A stretch of DNA of 64,000 bases from positions 1,708,699 to 1,772,698 of the forward strand of contig NZ_FWXV01000001.1 in NCBI RefSeq assembly GCF_900176515.1. The letters are read 5' to 3'. Position numbers and translations under genes: made by a program. Origin of the DNA: Kibdelosporangium aridum. GTDB taxonomy: Bacteria; Actinomycetota; Actinomycetes; Mycobacteriales; Pseudonocardiaceae. Position 1 is the stretch's first letter. Every line of letters begins with the position of its first letter. Below, piece after piece: positions 24,512 through 33,672 of the stretch. Under the pieces are notes generated by a model that saw nothing but the letters and a program-made list of their open reading frames with translations, did no database searches and had not been told where the DNA came from.

Positions 24512-25404
24512 TCTGGGTGACCTGGCGGCAGCAGCGCCTGCAGATCCTCGCTGTGTTCGGCATCGTCGCGGTGATCTCGGCGGTGCTCGTGTACGTGCGG
24601 TCGCAAGCGGCGGCCTTGTTGCCGGACGTGGCCCTTGTCAGCGACAGGTACAACATCTTCCTGCAGTACTTCGTGTTGCTGCTGATGGCGTTGCCCGCGC
24701 TGCTCGGGATGTTCTTCGGTGCGCCGCTGTTCGCCAGGGAGATCGAGCAGGGCACGCACGTCTTCGCGCTGACCCAGTCGGTCAGCCGCACGCGATGGCT
24801 GATCACCAAGGCGGTCATGGCATGTGGCTCGCTCGCAGCGGCGATGTTCGTGCTCGGCGTGGTCGCGGCATGGGCATTCGAACCCATGAAGTCGTCGATG
24901 CAGACCCGGCTGGAAACCGGGCAGTTCGAAGCCCAGGGAGTGGTCGTCGGCGGGTACGCCATCCTGGCGTTCGCGGTCGGTGCGACAGCGGGTCTGGTGC
25001 TGCGCAACACTTTGGCCGCGATGGTGGTCACGTTGATCATGTACGGCGCCGTGCTGTTGACTTTGGGCCAGTCGGTGCGGGAGAACTACGCCGAACCGTC
25101 GTACTTCGAGGCGCCGGTGAACCAGGTCGCCAGCCAGGCGGAACCCGGACGGTCCTGGCAGGTCGATTTCGGCTTCGTGGACGCGACCGGCAAACAGATC
25201 CCCCTCCTGTCGACGACGCATTGCGCTGCTGAACCGGACGTCAAAGCCTGTTTCGACCGGATGAACTTCGTCGCCTCGTACTCGAAGGCACACCTGCCAG
25301 GACAGTTCTGGCGGTTCCAGTTCACCGAGCTCGGGCTGGTTCTCGTGCTGAGCACGATCGTGCTCGGTGCCGGTGCGTGGGCCTCCCGGCGGAGGCTGGC
25401 CTAG
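24508..25404 (+). CDS. ABC-2 type permease
   Basis: A 298-aa membrane protein with about six helices (for example ILAVFGIVAVISAVLVYV, YFVLLLMALPALLGMFF, GLVLVLSTIVLGAGAW) and the ABC-2 feature FAREIEQGTHVFALTQSVSRTRWL after helix 2. A large extracytoplasmic loop (about 205-260) contains two Cys. The GTG start overlaps the ATPase stop. It forms the membrane part of the YtrA-controlled exporter. Its TAG stop and the TAG of the convergent ThDP gene share the palindrome CTAG. Confidence 0.88.
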   Translation: MIWVTWRQQRLQILAVFGIVAVISAVLVYVRSQAAALLPDVALVSDRYNIFLQYFVLLLMALPALLGMFFGAPLFAREIEQGTHVFALTQSVSRTRWLITKAVMACGSLAAAMFVLGVVAAWAFEPMKSSMQTRLETGQFEAQGVVVGGYAILAFAVGATAGLVLRNTLAAMVVTLIMYGAVLLTLGQSVRENYAEPSYFEAPVNQVASQAEPGRSWQVDFGFVDATGKQIPLLSTTHCAAEPDVKACFDRMNFVASYSKAHLPGQFWRFQFTELGLVLVLSTIVLGAGAWASRRRLA

Positions 25405-26984
25405 AGCCTGCCGTCGTAGGCCTGGCGGGGCAGGTGGCAGGAGATGACGCTGAACACCGGCGCGGCCAGCGAGTGTTTGATGGCCGAGGTGAGTTCCTCA
25501 CGGGAGTGCACCTCGAACCCCAGCCCGCCCATGGCCAGCCCGACACTGGCGAAATCGGTGCCGGAGAAGTCCACGCCGAGGTTGGGCAGGCCGGCTGCGC
25601 GTTGTTTGGTCTCGATCAGCGACAGCGACTCGTCAGCGAAGACGAACACGATGACCGGGGTCTTCGCGTCACGGGCCGTCGCCAGTTCGCCCAGCGTCAT
25701 CTCCAGGCAGGCGTCGCCGGTGAACACCGCGACGGGCCGTGCGGGATCGGCCAGTTTCGCGCCGATCCCCAGCGGCAACGAGCACCCCATCGTGCACAGG
25801 CCGCTGGACTGCATCAGCGACTGGGGCTCGTAGCACATCCACGTCTGGCTCAGCAGAATCCGGTGCGCTCCACTGTCGACGGACGCGATCGTGTCCAGCG
25901 GCAGGATCCGGCGCGCGACGTCGACCACTGCCGCTGGCCCCCACACCTCATCCAGCCGGTAGATCGACGCGAGCTGGCGGCGGACAAAGGAGATTTCCTC
26001 GGCCGTCCACTCCGGACGTGCTGTGGTCAGCCCCTGCAGGCCGAGGCGGATGTCACCGACGAAGCTCTGCGACGCCTGGTGCATGTAGTGCGTGGCCCGC
26101 GTCGCGGAGATCTCCACGACGCGGTTGTGTTCGTCCCAGACGTCACGCCAGCCCACGCGCATCTCGATCGGGTCGTACCCGGCGAGCAGGATCAGGTCGG
26201 CGTCGCGCACGAGTGGCTGTAGCACCTCGTCGGCTCGGGGCGACAGGCCAGCGGCGCCGAGGGCGAAGGCGTGCCGTTCGTCCACGATGCCTTTCGCCTT
26301 GTACGTCGTGATCAACGGGATGCCCATGTCGACAAGGCGGGTCAGCTCTTCGGAAGCGTTGTGGTGCATGGCTTCCACGCCCGCGATCAGCACCGGCCGC
26401 TTGGCCCGCGCCAGCCAGCGGCGCGCCTGGGACAGGTCGGCGGGCACGCTGGGCTCGACCGCGGTCGTCCGGGTGCGCATCTTCGCGGGCGCCTGCGTGG
26501 CCACCGAGATCGGTACGTCGATGTGCACCGGGCCGGGTGGATCCGCGGTCGCGATGGCGATCGCCTTGTCGATCAACGCTTCGGCGGCCTCGGGCGTCAT
26601 CCGCAGGGTCGCCTTGGTGATCGGCTTCATCAACGCCGAGTGGTCGAACACCTGATGGGTGTAGGTGGCCGCGTCCGCCTCATCGACACATCCGGTGATG
26701 AACAGCAGCGGCACACGGTCTTGCAACGCGTTGGCGACCACATTGGTCGCATTGGCCACGCCAGGACCGAGCGTCGCGATGAGCACGCCGGGCGCGCCGG
26801 TGCGGTGGAACGCGCCCTCGGCCATGAAGCCGCCCGAGTTCTCGTGCTTGACCAGCGTGAACTTCACGCCTGCCGCGTCGATGCCGCGCATGATCGCGAG
26901 CACCTCACCGCCAGGGATCCCGAACGAGTGGCGGCAACCGGCTTCGTACAGCCGTCGTCCGATCAGATCGGCGACAGTGGTCAT
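25401..26984 (-). CDS. Thiamine-diphosphate-dependent enzyme (acetolactate-synthase-like)
   Basis: A 527-aa ThDP enzyme: N-terminal Pyr domain (GIPGGEVLAIMRGID, the catalytic Glu in KHENSGGFMAEGAF), central domain with RRWLARAKRPVLIAGVEA, C-terminal PP domain with GDACLEMTLGELATARD. The residues after it (FADESLSLIETKQR) lack the common Asn-Asn of the ThDP motif, as in a sub-branch often annotated acetolactate synthase-like or benzoylformate-decarboxylase-like. The reaction is therefore open. TAGGGT lies 6 nt before the ATG with no SD: leaderless. Divergent from a LysR regulator, which probably controls it. Confidence 0.85.
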   Translation of the reverse strand: MTTVADLIGRRLYEAGCRHSFGIPGGEVLAIMRGIDAAGVKFTLVKHENSGGFMAEGAFHRTGAPGVLIATLGPGVANATNVVANALQDRVPLLFITGCVDEADAATYTHQVFDHSALMKPITKATLRMTPEAAEALIDKAIAIATADPPGPVHIDVPISVATQAPAKMRTRTTAVEPSVPADLSQARRWLARAKRPVLIAGVEAMHHNASEELTRLVDMGIPLITTYKAKGIVDERHAFALGAAGLSPRADEVLQPLVRDADLILLAGYDPIEMRVGWRDVWDEHNRVVEISATRATHYMHQASQSFVGDIRLGLQGLTTARPEWTAEEISFVRRQLASIYRLDEVWGPAAVVDVARRILPLDTIASVDSGAHRILLSQTWMCYEPQSLMQSSGLCTMGCSLPLGIGAKLADPARPVAVFTGDACLEMTLGELATARDAKTPVIVFVFADESLSLIETKQRAAGLPNLGVDFSGTDFASVGLAMGGLGFEVHSREELTSAIKHSLAAPVFSVISCHLPRQAYDGRL

Positions 26985-26990
26985 GGCACA

Positions 26991-27035
26991 ACCCTATGAT
27001 TCAACTCATTCATCGACAATTGAAACTGAGTTCAA
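26991..27035. promoter_or_regulatory. Divergent promoter with LysR-type dyad
   Basis: TAGGGT (26991-26996, minus strand) is the -10-like box of the ThDP gene. Between the two divergent starts lies TTCAACTCA ... TGAGTTCAA (one mismatch, 27000-27035) enclosing TTCAA-N15-TTGAA, a T-N11-A-like LysR site. Confidence 0.5.
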
Positions 27036-27036
27036 C

Positions 27037-27906
27037 ATGGACTACCCCACCCTCAAACAGCTCGAACTGTTCCTGGCGCTGGTCAACTCGGACGGAATCG
27101 CCAGCGCGGGCGCCAAACTGGGCATGACACCGTCAGCCACCAGCCACGCACTGCGGGCGCTGGAGCGCACGCTCGGCACGACAGTCGTCGACCGCAACGC
27201 GTCCAGCGTCGAGCTGACCTACGCAGGCCGCGAGATCCTGCCGCACGTCCGGGACGTGTTCGCCGGGCTGCGGCTGATCCAGGCCACCGCCAGCGCGAGC
27301 GCCGAGCTGAAGACCGGCAGGCTGCGGATCGGGTCGTTCGGCACCAGCTCGTCGCTGACGTTGCTGCCGCCGTTGCTGGCGGCGTTCCGGCAGCGGTATC
27401 CCGGGATCGAGGTGAACGTCAGCGAGAAGACCGACTTGGAGATCGAGCAGGACCTGATCGAGCGGCGGGTGGAGATCGGCGTGGTCACGTTGCCGAAGCC
27501 GCAGTTCGACACCCTGCTGCTGGGCGTGGACGACATGGTCGCGGTGATTCCGGCCGGGCATGAGCTCGCCGGCAGCGACCCGGTCGCGCTCACCGAGCTA
27601 GCCCGCCATCCGCTGATCATGACCTACGCGGGCTCGCAGGAACTGGTGAACCGGATGTTCGCCAGGGCGGGCATCCAGCCTCGGGTGACGCACGAGCTCC
27701 AGCAGATCATCTCGATCCTGGAGTTCGTGGCCCTCGGGCACGGAGTGACGATCGTGGCGTCGCTGGCCCTGCCGGATCAGCACGAAGGCGTCGTCTATCG
27801 ACGGATCACGCCACGGTTCTCCCGACGCGTCGGCCTGGCGTGCCTCAACGAGCGACGGCTGTCGCCTGCGGCGGCGGCGCTGTGGGAGCAGGCTCGATCA
27901 GCATGA
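27037..27906 (+). CDS. LysR-family transcriptional regulator
   Basis: A 289-aa LysR protein: HTH at 5-60 (LKQLELFLALVNSDGIASAGAKLGMTPSATSHALRALERTLG) and a periplasmic-binding-protein-like effector domain (RLRIGSFGTSSSLTLLPPLLAAFRQRYPGIEV). The ATG is close to a dyad and lies 52 bp from the divergent ThDP gene, the classical LysR target arrangement. Its last 62 bp overlap the 3' end of the convergent YeiH-type gene. Effector unknown. Confidence 0.93.
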   Translation: MDYPTLKQLELFLALVNSDGIASAGAKLGMTPSATSHALRALERTLGTTVVDRNASSVELTYAGREILPHVRDVFAGLRLIQATASASAELKTGRLRIGSFGTSSSLTLLPPLLAAFRQRYPGIEVNVSEKTDLEIEQDLIERRVEIGVVTLPKPQFDTLLLGVDDMVAVIPAGHELAGSDPVALTELARHPLIMTYAGSQELVNRMFARAGIQPRVTHELQQIISILEFVALGHGVTIVASLALPDQHEGVVYRRITPRFSRRVGLACLNERRLSPAAAALWEQARSA

Positions 27907-28855
27907 GCGAACCGAACGCGACCCCGCCGACCAGCACCGTGGACAACGCGCCAAGGACGAGGCCCTTTCGCCCGGCCCGCAGCACTTTCCCGATCCGGAC
28001 CGTCGTGCCCAACCCGAACATGGCGGCCGCGAGCAGGACAGTCGTGGTCAGCTTCGCGCCATCGAGGACGGCGACGGGCACGATTCCCGTGCTGCGCACC
28101 AAAACCATGACCAGGAAGCCCGCCACGAACAGCGGCATGATCGGCGGCCTGGGCCCGTCCTGCCGCTGAAAGAACCCCACACCCGCGACGATCGGAGCGA
28201 GCAGCACCACTCGCGTGAGCTTCACGATCACCGCGATACCGACCGCCGCGGCCCCGGCAGGTGACGCGGCCGCGACCACCTGAGCGACCTCGTGCACGCT
28301 CAAACCAGCCCATTTGCCGAGGAATTCGCTGCCCATGCCGCTGCCGATCAGCGGCACCAAGGCGATCGCCGCGGTGCCGTACAGGGTCACCAGCGTGACG
28401 CTCGCGGCGACGTCTTCTTTGTCGCTGCGCGCCACGCTGTCCATCGCCACGATCGCCGAGGCACCGCAGATCGAGAACCCGGTCGCGACCATCAGCCCCA
28501 GCCCACGCGACACCCCGATCCACCTCGCCAGCGCGAGCGTGCCGAAAAACCCGGCAGACACCGTGATCACCACGGCGAGCACGGTCCCGAAGCCCAGCCT
28601 GGTCACCTCGGCGAGGCTCAGCTGCAGGCCGAGCAGGACGACGCCGGTGCGCAGGAACCGGCGCGTCACCTGCTGCAGGTCCATCCGGACCGGTACCAGC
28701 ACTCCAATCAGGACAGCCACAGTCAACGCACTGAGCACCGGGATGAAGTGGTTCACCACCAGCGCCACCACCGCACCCGCCAACGCAACCCACATAGCCC
28801 ACAGGGTCCACGCGCACGCGCGGGCGCGGTAGCAGGCACTTCGGCCATAGGTCAT
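27845..28855 (-). CDS. YeiH/UPF0324 family putative exporter
   Basis: A 336-aa polytopic protein of the YeiH (putative sulfate exporter) family: LRTGVVLLGLQLSLAEVTRLG, the conserved GFSICGASAIVAM motif and SDKEDVAASVTLVTLYGTAAIALVPL. About ten membrane helices. The family is linked to sulfonate or taurine metabolism in some bacteria; no such genes adjoin here, although a sulfhydrylase lies 6 kb away. The start is the ATG of MTYGRS; a later ATG (MWVALAG) is possible. A far longer open frame upstream is antisense to the histidine kinase and was not used. Confidence 0.88.
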   Translation of the reverse strand: MTYGRSACYRARACAWTLWAMWVALAGAVVALVVNHFIPVLSALTVAVLIGVLVPVRMDLQQVTRRFLRTGVVLLGLQLSLAEVTRLGFGTVLAVVITVSAGFFGTLALARWIGVSRGLGLMVATGFSICGASAIVAMDSVARSDKEDVAASVTLVTLYGTAAIALVPLIGSGMGSEFLGKWAGLSVHEVAQVVAAASPAGAAAVGIAVIVKLTRVVLLAPIVAGVGFFQRQDGPRPPIMPLFVAGFLVMVLVRSTGIVPVAVLDGAKLTTTVLLAAAMFGLGTTVRIGKVLRAGRKGLVLGALSTVLVGGVAFGSLMLIEPAPTAPPPQATAVAR

Positions 28856-28899
28856 AGCCAACCGGAATGACTCCGGGGCGGCGCCGCTACTCGGTGAGC

Positions 28900-28905
28900 T
28901 AACTT
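28900..28905 (+). promoter_or_regulatory. -10-like box, leaderless start
   Basis: TAACTT, 7 nt before the ATG of the histidine kinase gene, without an SD. Confidence 0.4.
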
Positions 28906-28912
28906 GACCCGC

Positions 28913-30178
28913 ATGAGCGCAGCCGACGACCCCATGTGGAGTACCTGGCGACGGCCCCTGCCCACACCCGCTGAGCAGCGGCAGGACGTGTGGATCGCGT
29001 TGCTGGTACTCGTTGGCGCGCTCGTCTCGTTGGTGCTGATCAACAGCATGGGAGCGTTCGTCTTCGGCTCGGCGCCATCGTTGTGGGAGCAACTTGTGTG
29101 GGCTGTCGTGCTGTCCTTGCCGTTGGCGGTACGGAGGCGGTTTCCGCTCGCCGTGCTGACCGTGCTCAGCGCGTTGTTCATCGCGGGCCAGGCCAGGCAG
29201 ATGGGCGACAACCTCATGCCGTCGATCGCGCTGTTCCTCGCGACGTACACGGTCGGAGCCTGGGAACGGAACCGGGCCTGGGCGCGGTGGGCGCGGATCG
29301 CCGTGATCGTGGCGATGTTCGTCTGGCTCGGCTACAGCATGCTGACCACGACCGCCGACCCGGCCACGGCGTTCCGCCGAGCGGTCGGACCGCTGGATCC
29401 GATGCTGGCGAGCGTCATCTACGGCATCGTCTACAACCTGTTGTTCTTCGTCGGGGCCTATTTCTTCGGCAACATGGCGTGGTTGTCCGCCCGGCGTCAG
29501 GCAGAGCTGATCTGGCGCGCGGAGGAACTTCGGTTGTCGCAGGAGCAGAACACACGTGGCGCGATCGTGGCCGAGCGGATCCGGATCGCCCGCGACCTGC
29601 ATGACGTAGTCGCACATCACGTCTCGGTGATGGGCGTGCAGGCGGGCGCGGCACGGCGGGTCCTGGAGAAAGATCCCGAAGTCGCCAGCGAAGCTCTGCG
29701 CACAGTCGAGCAGACCGCCCGCAGTGCCATCAAAGAGCTGCGCGGCCTGCTCGGCGTGCTGCGGGCGGAGGACACGGACGTCTCCGACACGAAGTCCTCC
29801 CCAGGGTTGGACCAGTTGCCGGAACTGGTCTCCGCGGCCAGAAACGCCGGTCTCGAAGTCGAGCACGGCGTCTACGGCGAGCCCCGCCCGGTGCCGCAAG
29901 GCGTGGCTTTGTCGGCGTACCGCGTTGTCCAGGAGGCGTTGACCAATGTGGTGAAACACGCGGGTGCGCGCCGGGCCGACGTCCGGGTGCGGTATTTGGA
30001 AACAGCGTTGGAAGTCGAGGTCACTGACGACGGCCGGGGCGACGTGAAAGGATCAAACGGCTTCGGTCTGCTGGGGATGCGTGAACGGGTCGCGGTGCAC
30101 GGCGGCGAGCTGGACGCCGGGCCACGCCGGGACGGCGGGTTCCGCGTCCGGGTCAGCCTGCCGACGTCTGTCCACTGA
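28913..30178 (+). CDS. Sensor histidine kinase (NarL-type, HPK7)
   Basis: A 421-aa kinase. About five membrane helices occupy residues 25-195. The dimerisation/phospho-acceptor helix is ERIRIARDLHDVVAHHVSVM (His near 229). The HATPase_c domain has VVQEALTNVVKHAGA (N box) and TDDGRG ... NGFGLLGMRERV (G boxes). This is the DesK/NarX-like HisKA_3 class. No large extracellular sensor domain, so it probably senses in the membrane. The response regulator begins 10 bp after its stop, and an ABC exporter follows, likely its target. Confidence 0.93.
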   Translation: MSAADDPMWSTWRRPLPTPAEQRQDVWIALLVLVGALVSLVLINSMGAFVFGSAPSLWEQLVWAVVLSLPLAVRRRFPLAVLTVLSALFIAGQARQMGDNLMPSIALFLATYTVGAWERNRAWARWARIAVIVAMFVWLGYSMLTTTADPATAFRRAVGPLDPMLASVIYGIVYNLLFFVGAYFFGNMAWLSARRQAELIWRAEELRLSQEQNTRGAIVAERIRIARDLHDVVAHHVSVMGVQAGAARRVLEKDPEVASEALRTVEQTARSAIKELRGLLGVLRAEDTDVSDTKSSPGLDQLPELVSAARNAGLEVEHGVYGEPRPVPQGVALSAYRVVQEALTNVVKHAGARRADVRVRYLETALEVEVTDDGRGDVKGSNGFGLLGMRERVAVHGGELDAGPRRDGGFRVRVSLPTSVH

Positions 30179-30188
30179 GGAGGGGTGT

Positions 30189-30836
30189 GTGACGCTGCGG
30201 GTGGTGCTGGCCGACGACCACGACCTGGTGCGGGTCGGGTTCCGGGTGATTCTGGGCGCCGAGGACGACATCGAGGTCGTCGGGGAGGCAGGCAACGGCC
30301 TTGACGCGGTCGAGATGGTCAACCGGCTGCGCCCGGACGTGGTGCTGATGGACGTGCAGATGCCCGGGATCGACGGGCTGGAGGCCACCCGGCGGGTCGT
30401 GGACGTCGCCAAAGTCGTCATCCTGACCACGTTCGACCGCGAGGACTACCTGTTCGAGGCGTTGCGCGCGGGCGCGAGCGGATTCCTGCTGAAGAACGCC
30501 TCCCCCGAGGACCTGGTCGACTCGGTGCGGATCGTGGCACGCGGCGACGCTCTGCTGTCCCCGGAGGTCACCCGGCGGGTGATCGCCCGGTTCAGCGGGA
30601 ACGAGCCGGAGAAACCGTTGCACCGCCCGCCGGAGCTCACCGAGCGGGAGTGCGAGGTGCTGATCCAGTTGGCACGCGGGGTGAGCAACGCCGAGATCGC
30701 CAGCGAGTTGTTCCTCGGCGAGACGACCGTGAAGACACACGTGTCCCGGATCCTGACCAAACTGGGACTTCGTGACCGTACGCATGCGGTCGTGTACGCG
30801 TACGAGAACGGGATCGTCGCTCCGGGACGGTCCTAG
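30189..30836 (+). CDS. NarL/LuxR-family response regulator
   Basis: A 215-aa regulator: receiver domain with DDHD (9-12), phospho-acceptor Asp55 (LMDVQMPG) and Lys104-type switch (FLLKNASPED), linker, and LuxR HTH at about 150-207 (LTERECEVLIQLARGVSNAEIASELFLGETTVKTHVSRILTKLGLRDR). GAGGAGGGG just upstream sets the GTG start. It partners the preceding kinase. Confidence 0.95.
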   Translation: MTLRVVLADDHDLVRVGFRVILGAEDDIEVVGEAGNGLDAVEMVNRLRPDVVLMDVQMPGIDGLEATRRVVDVAKVVILTTFDREDYLFEALRAGASGFLLKNASPEDLVDSVRIVARGDALLSPEVTRRVIARFSGNEPEKPLHRPPELTERECEVLIQLARGVSNAEIASELFLGETTVKTHVSRILTKLGLRDRTHAVVYAYENGIVAPGRS

Positions 30837-30907
30837 CCGGTAAGTCGTCCGCGCGGAGGATGGACGAATCGGGCTCGCGCCGGACGCCGTGAAGCACGCC
30901 GGATTAC

Positions 30908-30913
30908 TAGGCT
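30908..30913 (+). promoter_or_regulatory. -10-like box, leaderless start
   Basis: TAGGCT followed by exactly 6 nt and the ATG of the ABC ATPase gene; the same box and spacing occur at lnt. Confidence 0.5.
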
Positions 30914-30919
30914 GCCCGC

Positions 30920-31801
30920 ATGTTGAAGGTGACTGGGGTCAGCCGGAGTTTCGGCGAGCACCGGGTCCTCGATGAGATCTCGTTCGACGTCCGGCCAGGG
31001 CGGATGACAGGTTTCCTCGGTGCCAACGGAGCCGGCAAAACGACGACGATGCGGATCATTCTCGGCGTCCTCGCCCCGCAGGGCGGAACGGTGACGTGGC
31101 AGGACGGGCCGATCACGCAGCAGGTGCGGCAGACGTTCGGGTACATGCCCGAAGAACGCGGCCTGTACCCGAAGATGAAGGTGGCCGAACAGATCGCGTG
31201 GCTCGGCCAGCTGCATGGCCTGTCGTCGGCCAAGGCGAAAGCCAACACCGCGGATCTGCTCGAGCAGCTCGAACTGACCGCACGCGCCAACGACACACTC
31301 GAACAGCTGTCGCTGGGCAACCAGCAACGCGCCCAGATCGCGGCCGCGCTCGTGCACGAACCGGCCGCGATGATCCTCGACGAACCGTTCTCCGGGCTCG
31401 ACCCGATCGCGGTCGACACCGTGCTGCGGGTGTTGCGGGAGCGGGCATCCGGCGGGGTTCCGGTGCTGTTCTCCAGTCACCAGCTGGCCGTGGTCGAACG
31501 GCTGTGTGACGACCTCGTGATCATCTCGGGCGGCAAGATCAAGGCGAGCGGTGGCCGTGAAGAACTGCGTGCCAAGTACGGCACAACCCGGTTCGAGCTC
31601 GTCGTGGACTCCGACGCGGGATGGCTGCGTGACCACCCCGGTGTCCGAGTGGTCGATGTGGACGGTCCGCGCGCGGTGTTCGAAGTGGACAACGGGCAGA
31701 CCGACCAGCGGGTGCTGGAGTCGGCGTTGAGCCGCGGCGCGGTCCGCAGGTTCAGCCCGGTCGTGCCGTCGTTGGAAGAGATCTTCAAGGAGGCGATCTG
31801 A
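30920..31801 (+). CDS. ABC transporter ATP-binding protein (NatA-like)
   Basis: A 293-aa ATPase: Walker A GANGAGKTT (near 36-44), signature LSLGNQQR (a variant of LSGGQ, near 133), Walker B AMILDEPFSGLDP and H-loop FSSHQL. The C-terminal extension (about 220-293) is the DUF4162-type regulatory domain found in NatA-like exporters. Its TGA shares one base with the ATG of the permease gene (TGATG). The preceding two-component system may regulate it. Confidence 0.93.
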   Translation: MLKVTGVSRSFGEHRVLDEISFDVRPGRMTGFLGANGAGKTTTMRIILGVLAPQGGTVTWQDGPITQQVRQTFGYMPEERGLYPKMKVAEQIAWLGQLHGLSSAKAKANTADLLEQLELTARANDTLEQLSLGNQQRAQIAAALVHEPAAMILDEPFSGLDPIAVDTVLRVLRERASGGVPVLFSSHQLAVVERLCDDLVIISGGKIKASGGREELRAKYGTTRFELVVDSDAGWLRDHPGVRVVDVDGPRAVFEVDNGQTDQRVLESALSRGAVRRFSPVVPSLEEIFKEAI

Positions 31802-32856
31802 TGGCGGCGTTCTGGCCGGCGACCAAACTCATCGCCGAACGGGAGATCAAGACCTATGTGCGGACCAAAGGCTTCTGGATCAGCGTCGCGGTCCTGCTGG
31901 TCGGCCTGTTCGCGGCGGCCATCCTGCCGACTGTGATCGGCGGATCGCCAACCAAAGTGGCGGCTGTGGGCGCCGAAGCGCGGCAAATGCTGGCCAACAC
32001 CGTGTTCGACGTCCGCGAAGTGCCCGACGTGGCGGCGGCCGAGCATTTGGTGCGCACGGAGGAAGTCAGAGCCGCGGTCGTGCCGGGGCCCCGGGTGCTC
32101 GCCCTGGACGACCCGCCGAACTCCGTGGTGGCGGCTCTGGCCACCGCGCCGCCCGTACAGCTGCTTGAACCGACCGCGGTCAGCCAGGATGTGCGGATCC
32201 TCGTGACGCAGCTGTTCGCCTTGTTCTTCTTCATGTTCGGCATGGGCGGTGTCTCCATTGCCCAAGGCACGGTGACCGAGAAGCAGACGCGGATCGTGGA
32301 GATCCTGGTGGCCACGATCCCGGTGCGGGCGATGCTCGCCGGAAAGATCATCGGTCACGCGATCCTGACGCTCGGTCAGGTGCTGCTGATCGCGATCGCC
32401 GCGCCCATCGCGCTGAGTATCGGCGGCCATACCGCGTTGCTCAGCATGATCGCGCCCGCACTCGGCTGGTTCGTGCCGTTCCTGGTCGTCGGATTCGTCC
32501 TGCTCGCGGCGATCTGGGCGGTCGCGGGCGCGCTGGTCAGTCGCCAGGAGGACCTCGGCGCCAGTACAGGCCCGGTCGTGTTGCTGGTGATGGCACCGTA
32601 CTTGGCCGTGGTGTTCGCCAACGACAACGATCCATTGATGACCGTGATGTCGTACATCCCGTTCTCGGCGGCTGTGGCCATGCCGATCCGGATGTTCACC
32701 GATGACGCCCAGGCGTGGGAAGCGTTCGTCTCACTGGGCATCCTCATGGCGACGGTCGTGCTGGCCGTGCAGCTGGCCAGCAGGTTGTTCAGCGGTTCAT
32801 TGCTGCAGACCGGCGGCAAGGTGGCGTTGAAGAAGGCGTGGGCACACGTCGACTAA
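31801..32856 (+). CDS. ABC-2 permease (NatB-like)
   Basis: A 351-aa permease. Helix 1 (FWISVAVLLVGLFAAAILPTVIGG) is followed by a large extracytoplasmic domain of about 120 residues, then five or six helices (LFALFFFMFGMGGVSIAQGTVTEKQTRIVEILVATIPVRAMLAGKIIGHA is the coupling region). This matches NatB/YhaP-type exporters of sodium or antibiotics. It is the second gene of a TGATG-coupled pair. Its TAA stop overlaps the stop of the convergent SDR gene by 4 nt. Confidence 0.92.
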   Translation: MAAFWPATKLIAEREIKTYVRTKGFWISVAVLLVGLFAAAILPTVIGGSPTKVAAVGAEARQMLANTVFDVREVPDVAAAEHLVRTEEVRAAVVPGPRVLALDDPPNSVVAALATAPPVQLLEPTAVSQDVRILVTQLFALFFFMFGMGGVSIAQGTVTEKQTRIVEILVATIPVRAMLAGKIIGHAILTLGQVLLIAIAAPIALSIGGHTALLSMIAPALGWFVPFLVVGFVLLAAIWAVAGALVSRQEDLGASTGPVVLLVMAPYLAVVFANDNDPLMTVMSYIPFSAAVAMPIRMFTDDAQAWEAFVSLGILMATVVLAVQLASRLFSGSLLQTGGKVALKKAWAHVD

Positions 32857-33611
32857 AGCGACACACCGGTCAGGTCGGCGCAGGCTTTGAGGAACCCGTC
32901 CTGGACGCGGACATCCGAGACGGCTGGGTGGGTCCGGTGTGGTTTGCGGTGGTAGTAGTACTCGCCGCTGCCGGGGTTGTCCGCGGTCGCGAGCCACACT
33001 TGGGTCTCCGGCGCGCGAGACATGTCCCTCGACGCGCCGGGCCCACCCATCTTGGTGGCCACCCAGCCCGGATCGACGGCGTTGGACCGCACGTCGGGCC
33101 AGAGCCTGGCCACCGCGAACGCCAGGATGGCGTCGTGCAGCTTCGAGTCGGAGTACGCCTGCGAGCCGTTCCAGCGACGCCGCTGCCACTGCAGGTCGGT
33201 CAGGTCCGGATCACCGCCGAGATGCATCCCCGAGCTGAGGTAGATCAACCGATCCGGCCGCTCGATCAGGGCGGTGAGCAGGTACGGAGCCAGCGAGTTG
33301 GTCGCGAACACGTGCGCGAGGCCGTCGACCGTCTCGATCCGCCGCCGCTCCTGGTAGCCGATCGCGGCGTTGTGCACGACGACGTCGAAGCGCCCGGACG
33401 CGTTCGCCTGCTCGGCGATCGACGTGGTCTCCGCGATGCTGGACAGGTCACCGACCAGGACACCCGCGGCGCCAGGCGCGCCTCGCAGCGCGTCCTGGGC
33501 GCGGCTTTCGCTGCGTGCGTGCAAGGTGACCTCGTGACCGAGATCGATCAACTCACGGGCGACCATCTGCCCGAGCCCGTCAGCGGATCCGGTGATCAGT
33601 ACTCGCGTCAT
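32853..33611 (-). CDS. Short-chain dehydrogenase/reductase
   Basis: A 252-aa SDR: TGSADGLGQ (cofactor loop, 8-16; TGxxxGxG), DLSS (acidic contact), NAAIG, catalytic Ser in YLSSGMH and YSDSK (Tyr-x-x-x-Lys). Substrate unknown; the C-terminal region (WLATADNPGSGEYYYHRKPH) is typical of retinol-dehydrogenase-like SDRs. TAATGT lies 6 nt before the ATG, which also has GGAG between, so either start mode is possible. Confidence 0.92.
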   Translation of the reverse strand: MTRVLITGSADGLGQMVARELIDLGHEVTLHARSESRAQDALRGAPGAAGVLVGDLSSIAETTSIAEQANASGRFDVVVHNAAIGYQERRRIETVDGLAHVFATNSLAPYLLTALIERPDRLIYLSSGMHLGGDPDLTDLQWQRRRWNGSQAYSDSKLHDAILAFAVARLWPDVRSNAVDPGWVATKMGGPGASRDMSRAPETQVWLATADNPGSGEYYYHRKPHRTHPAVSDVRVQDGFLKACADLTGVSL

Positions 33612-33617
33612 GACTCC

Positions 33618-33665
33618 ACATTAGGTCCACGGAATGGGACTGGAGTTGCGAAGGGTCAATAGGCT
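33618..33665. promoter_or_regulatory. Back-to-back -10-like boxes
   Basis: TAATGT on the minus strand (33618-33623, SDR gene) and TAGGCT on the plus strand (33660-33665, 7 nt before the oxygenase GTG). Confidence 0.4.
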
Positions 33666-33672
33666 GCAAGGT

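Noticed and set aside
28856..29959. In-frame upstream extension of the YeiH-type protein
   Set aside because: Runs antisense through the histidine kinase; no similarity.
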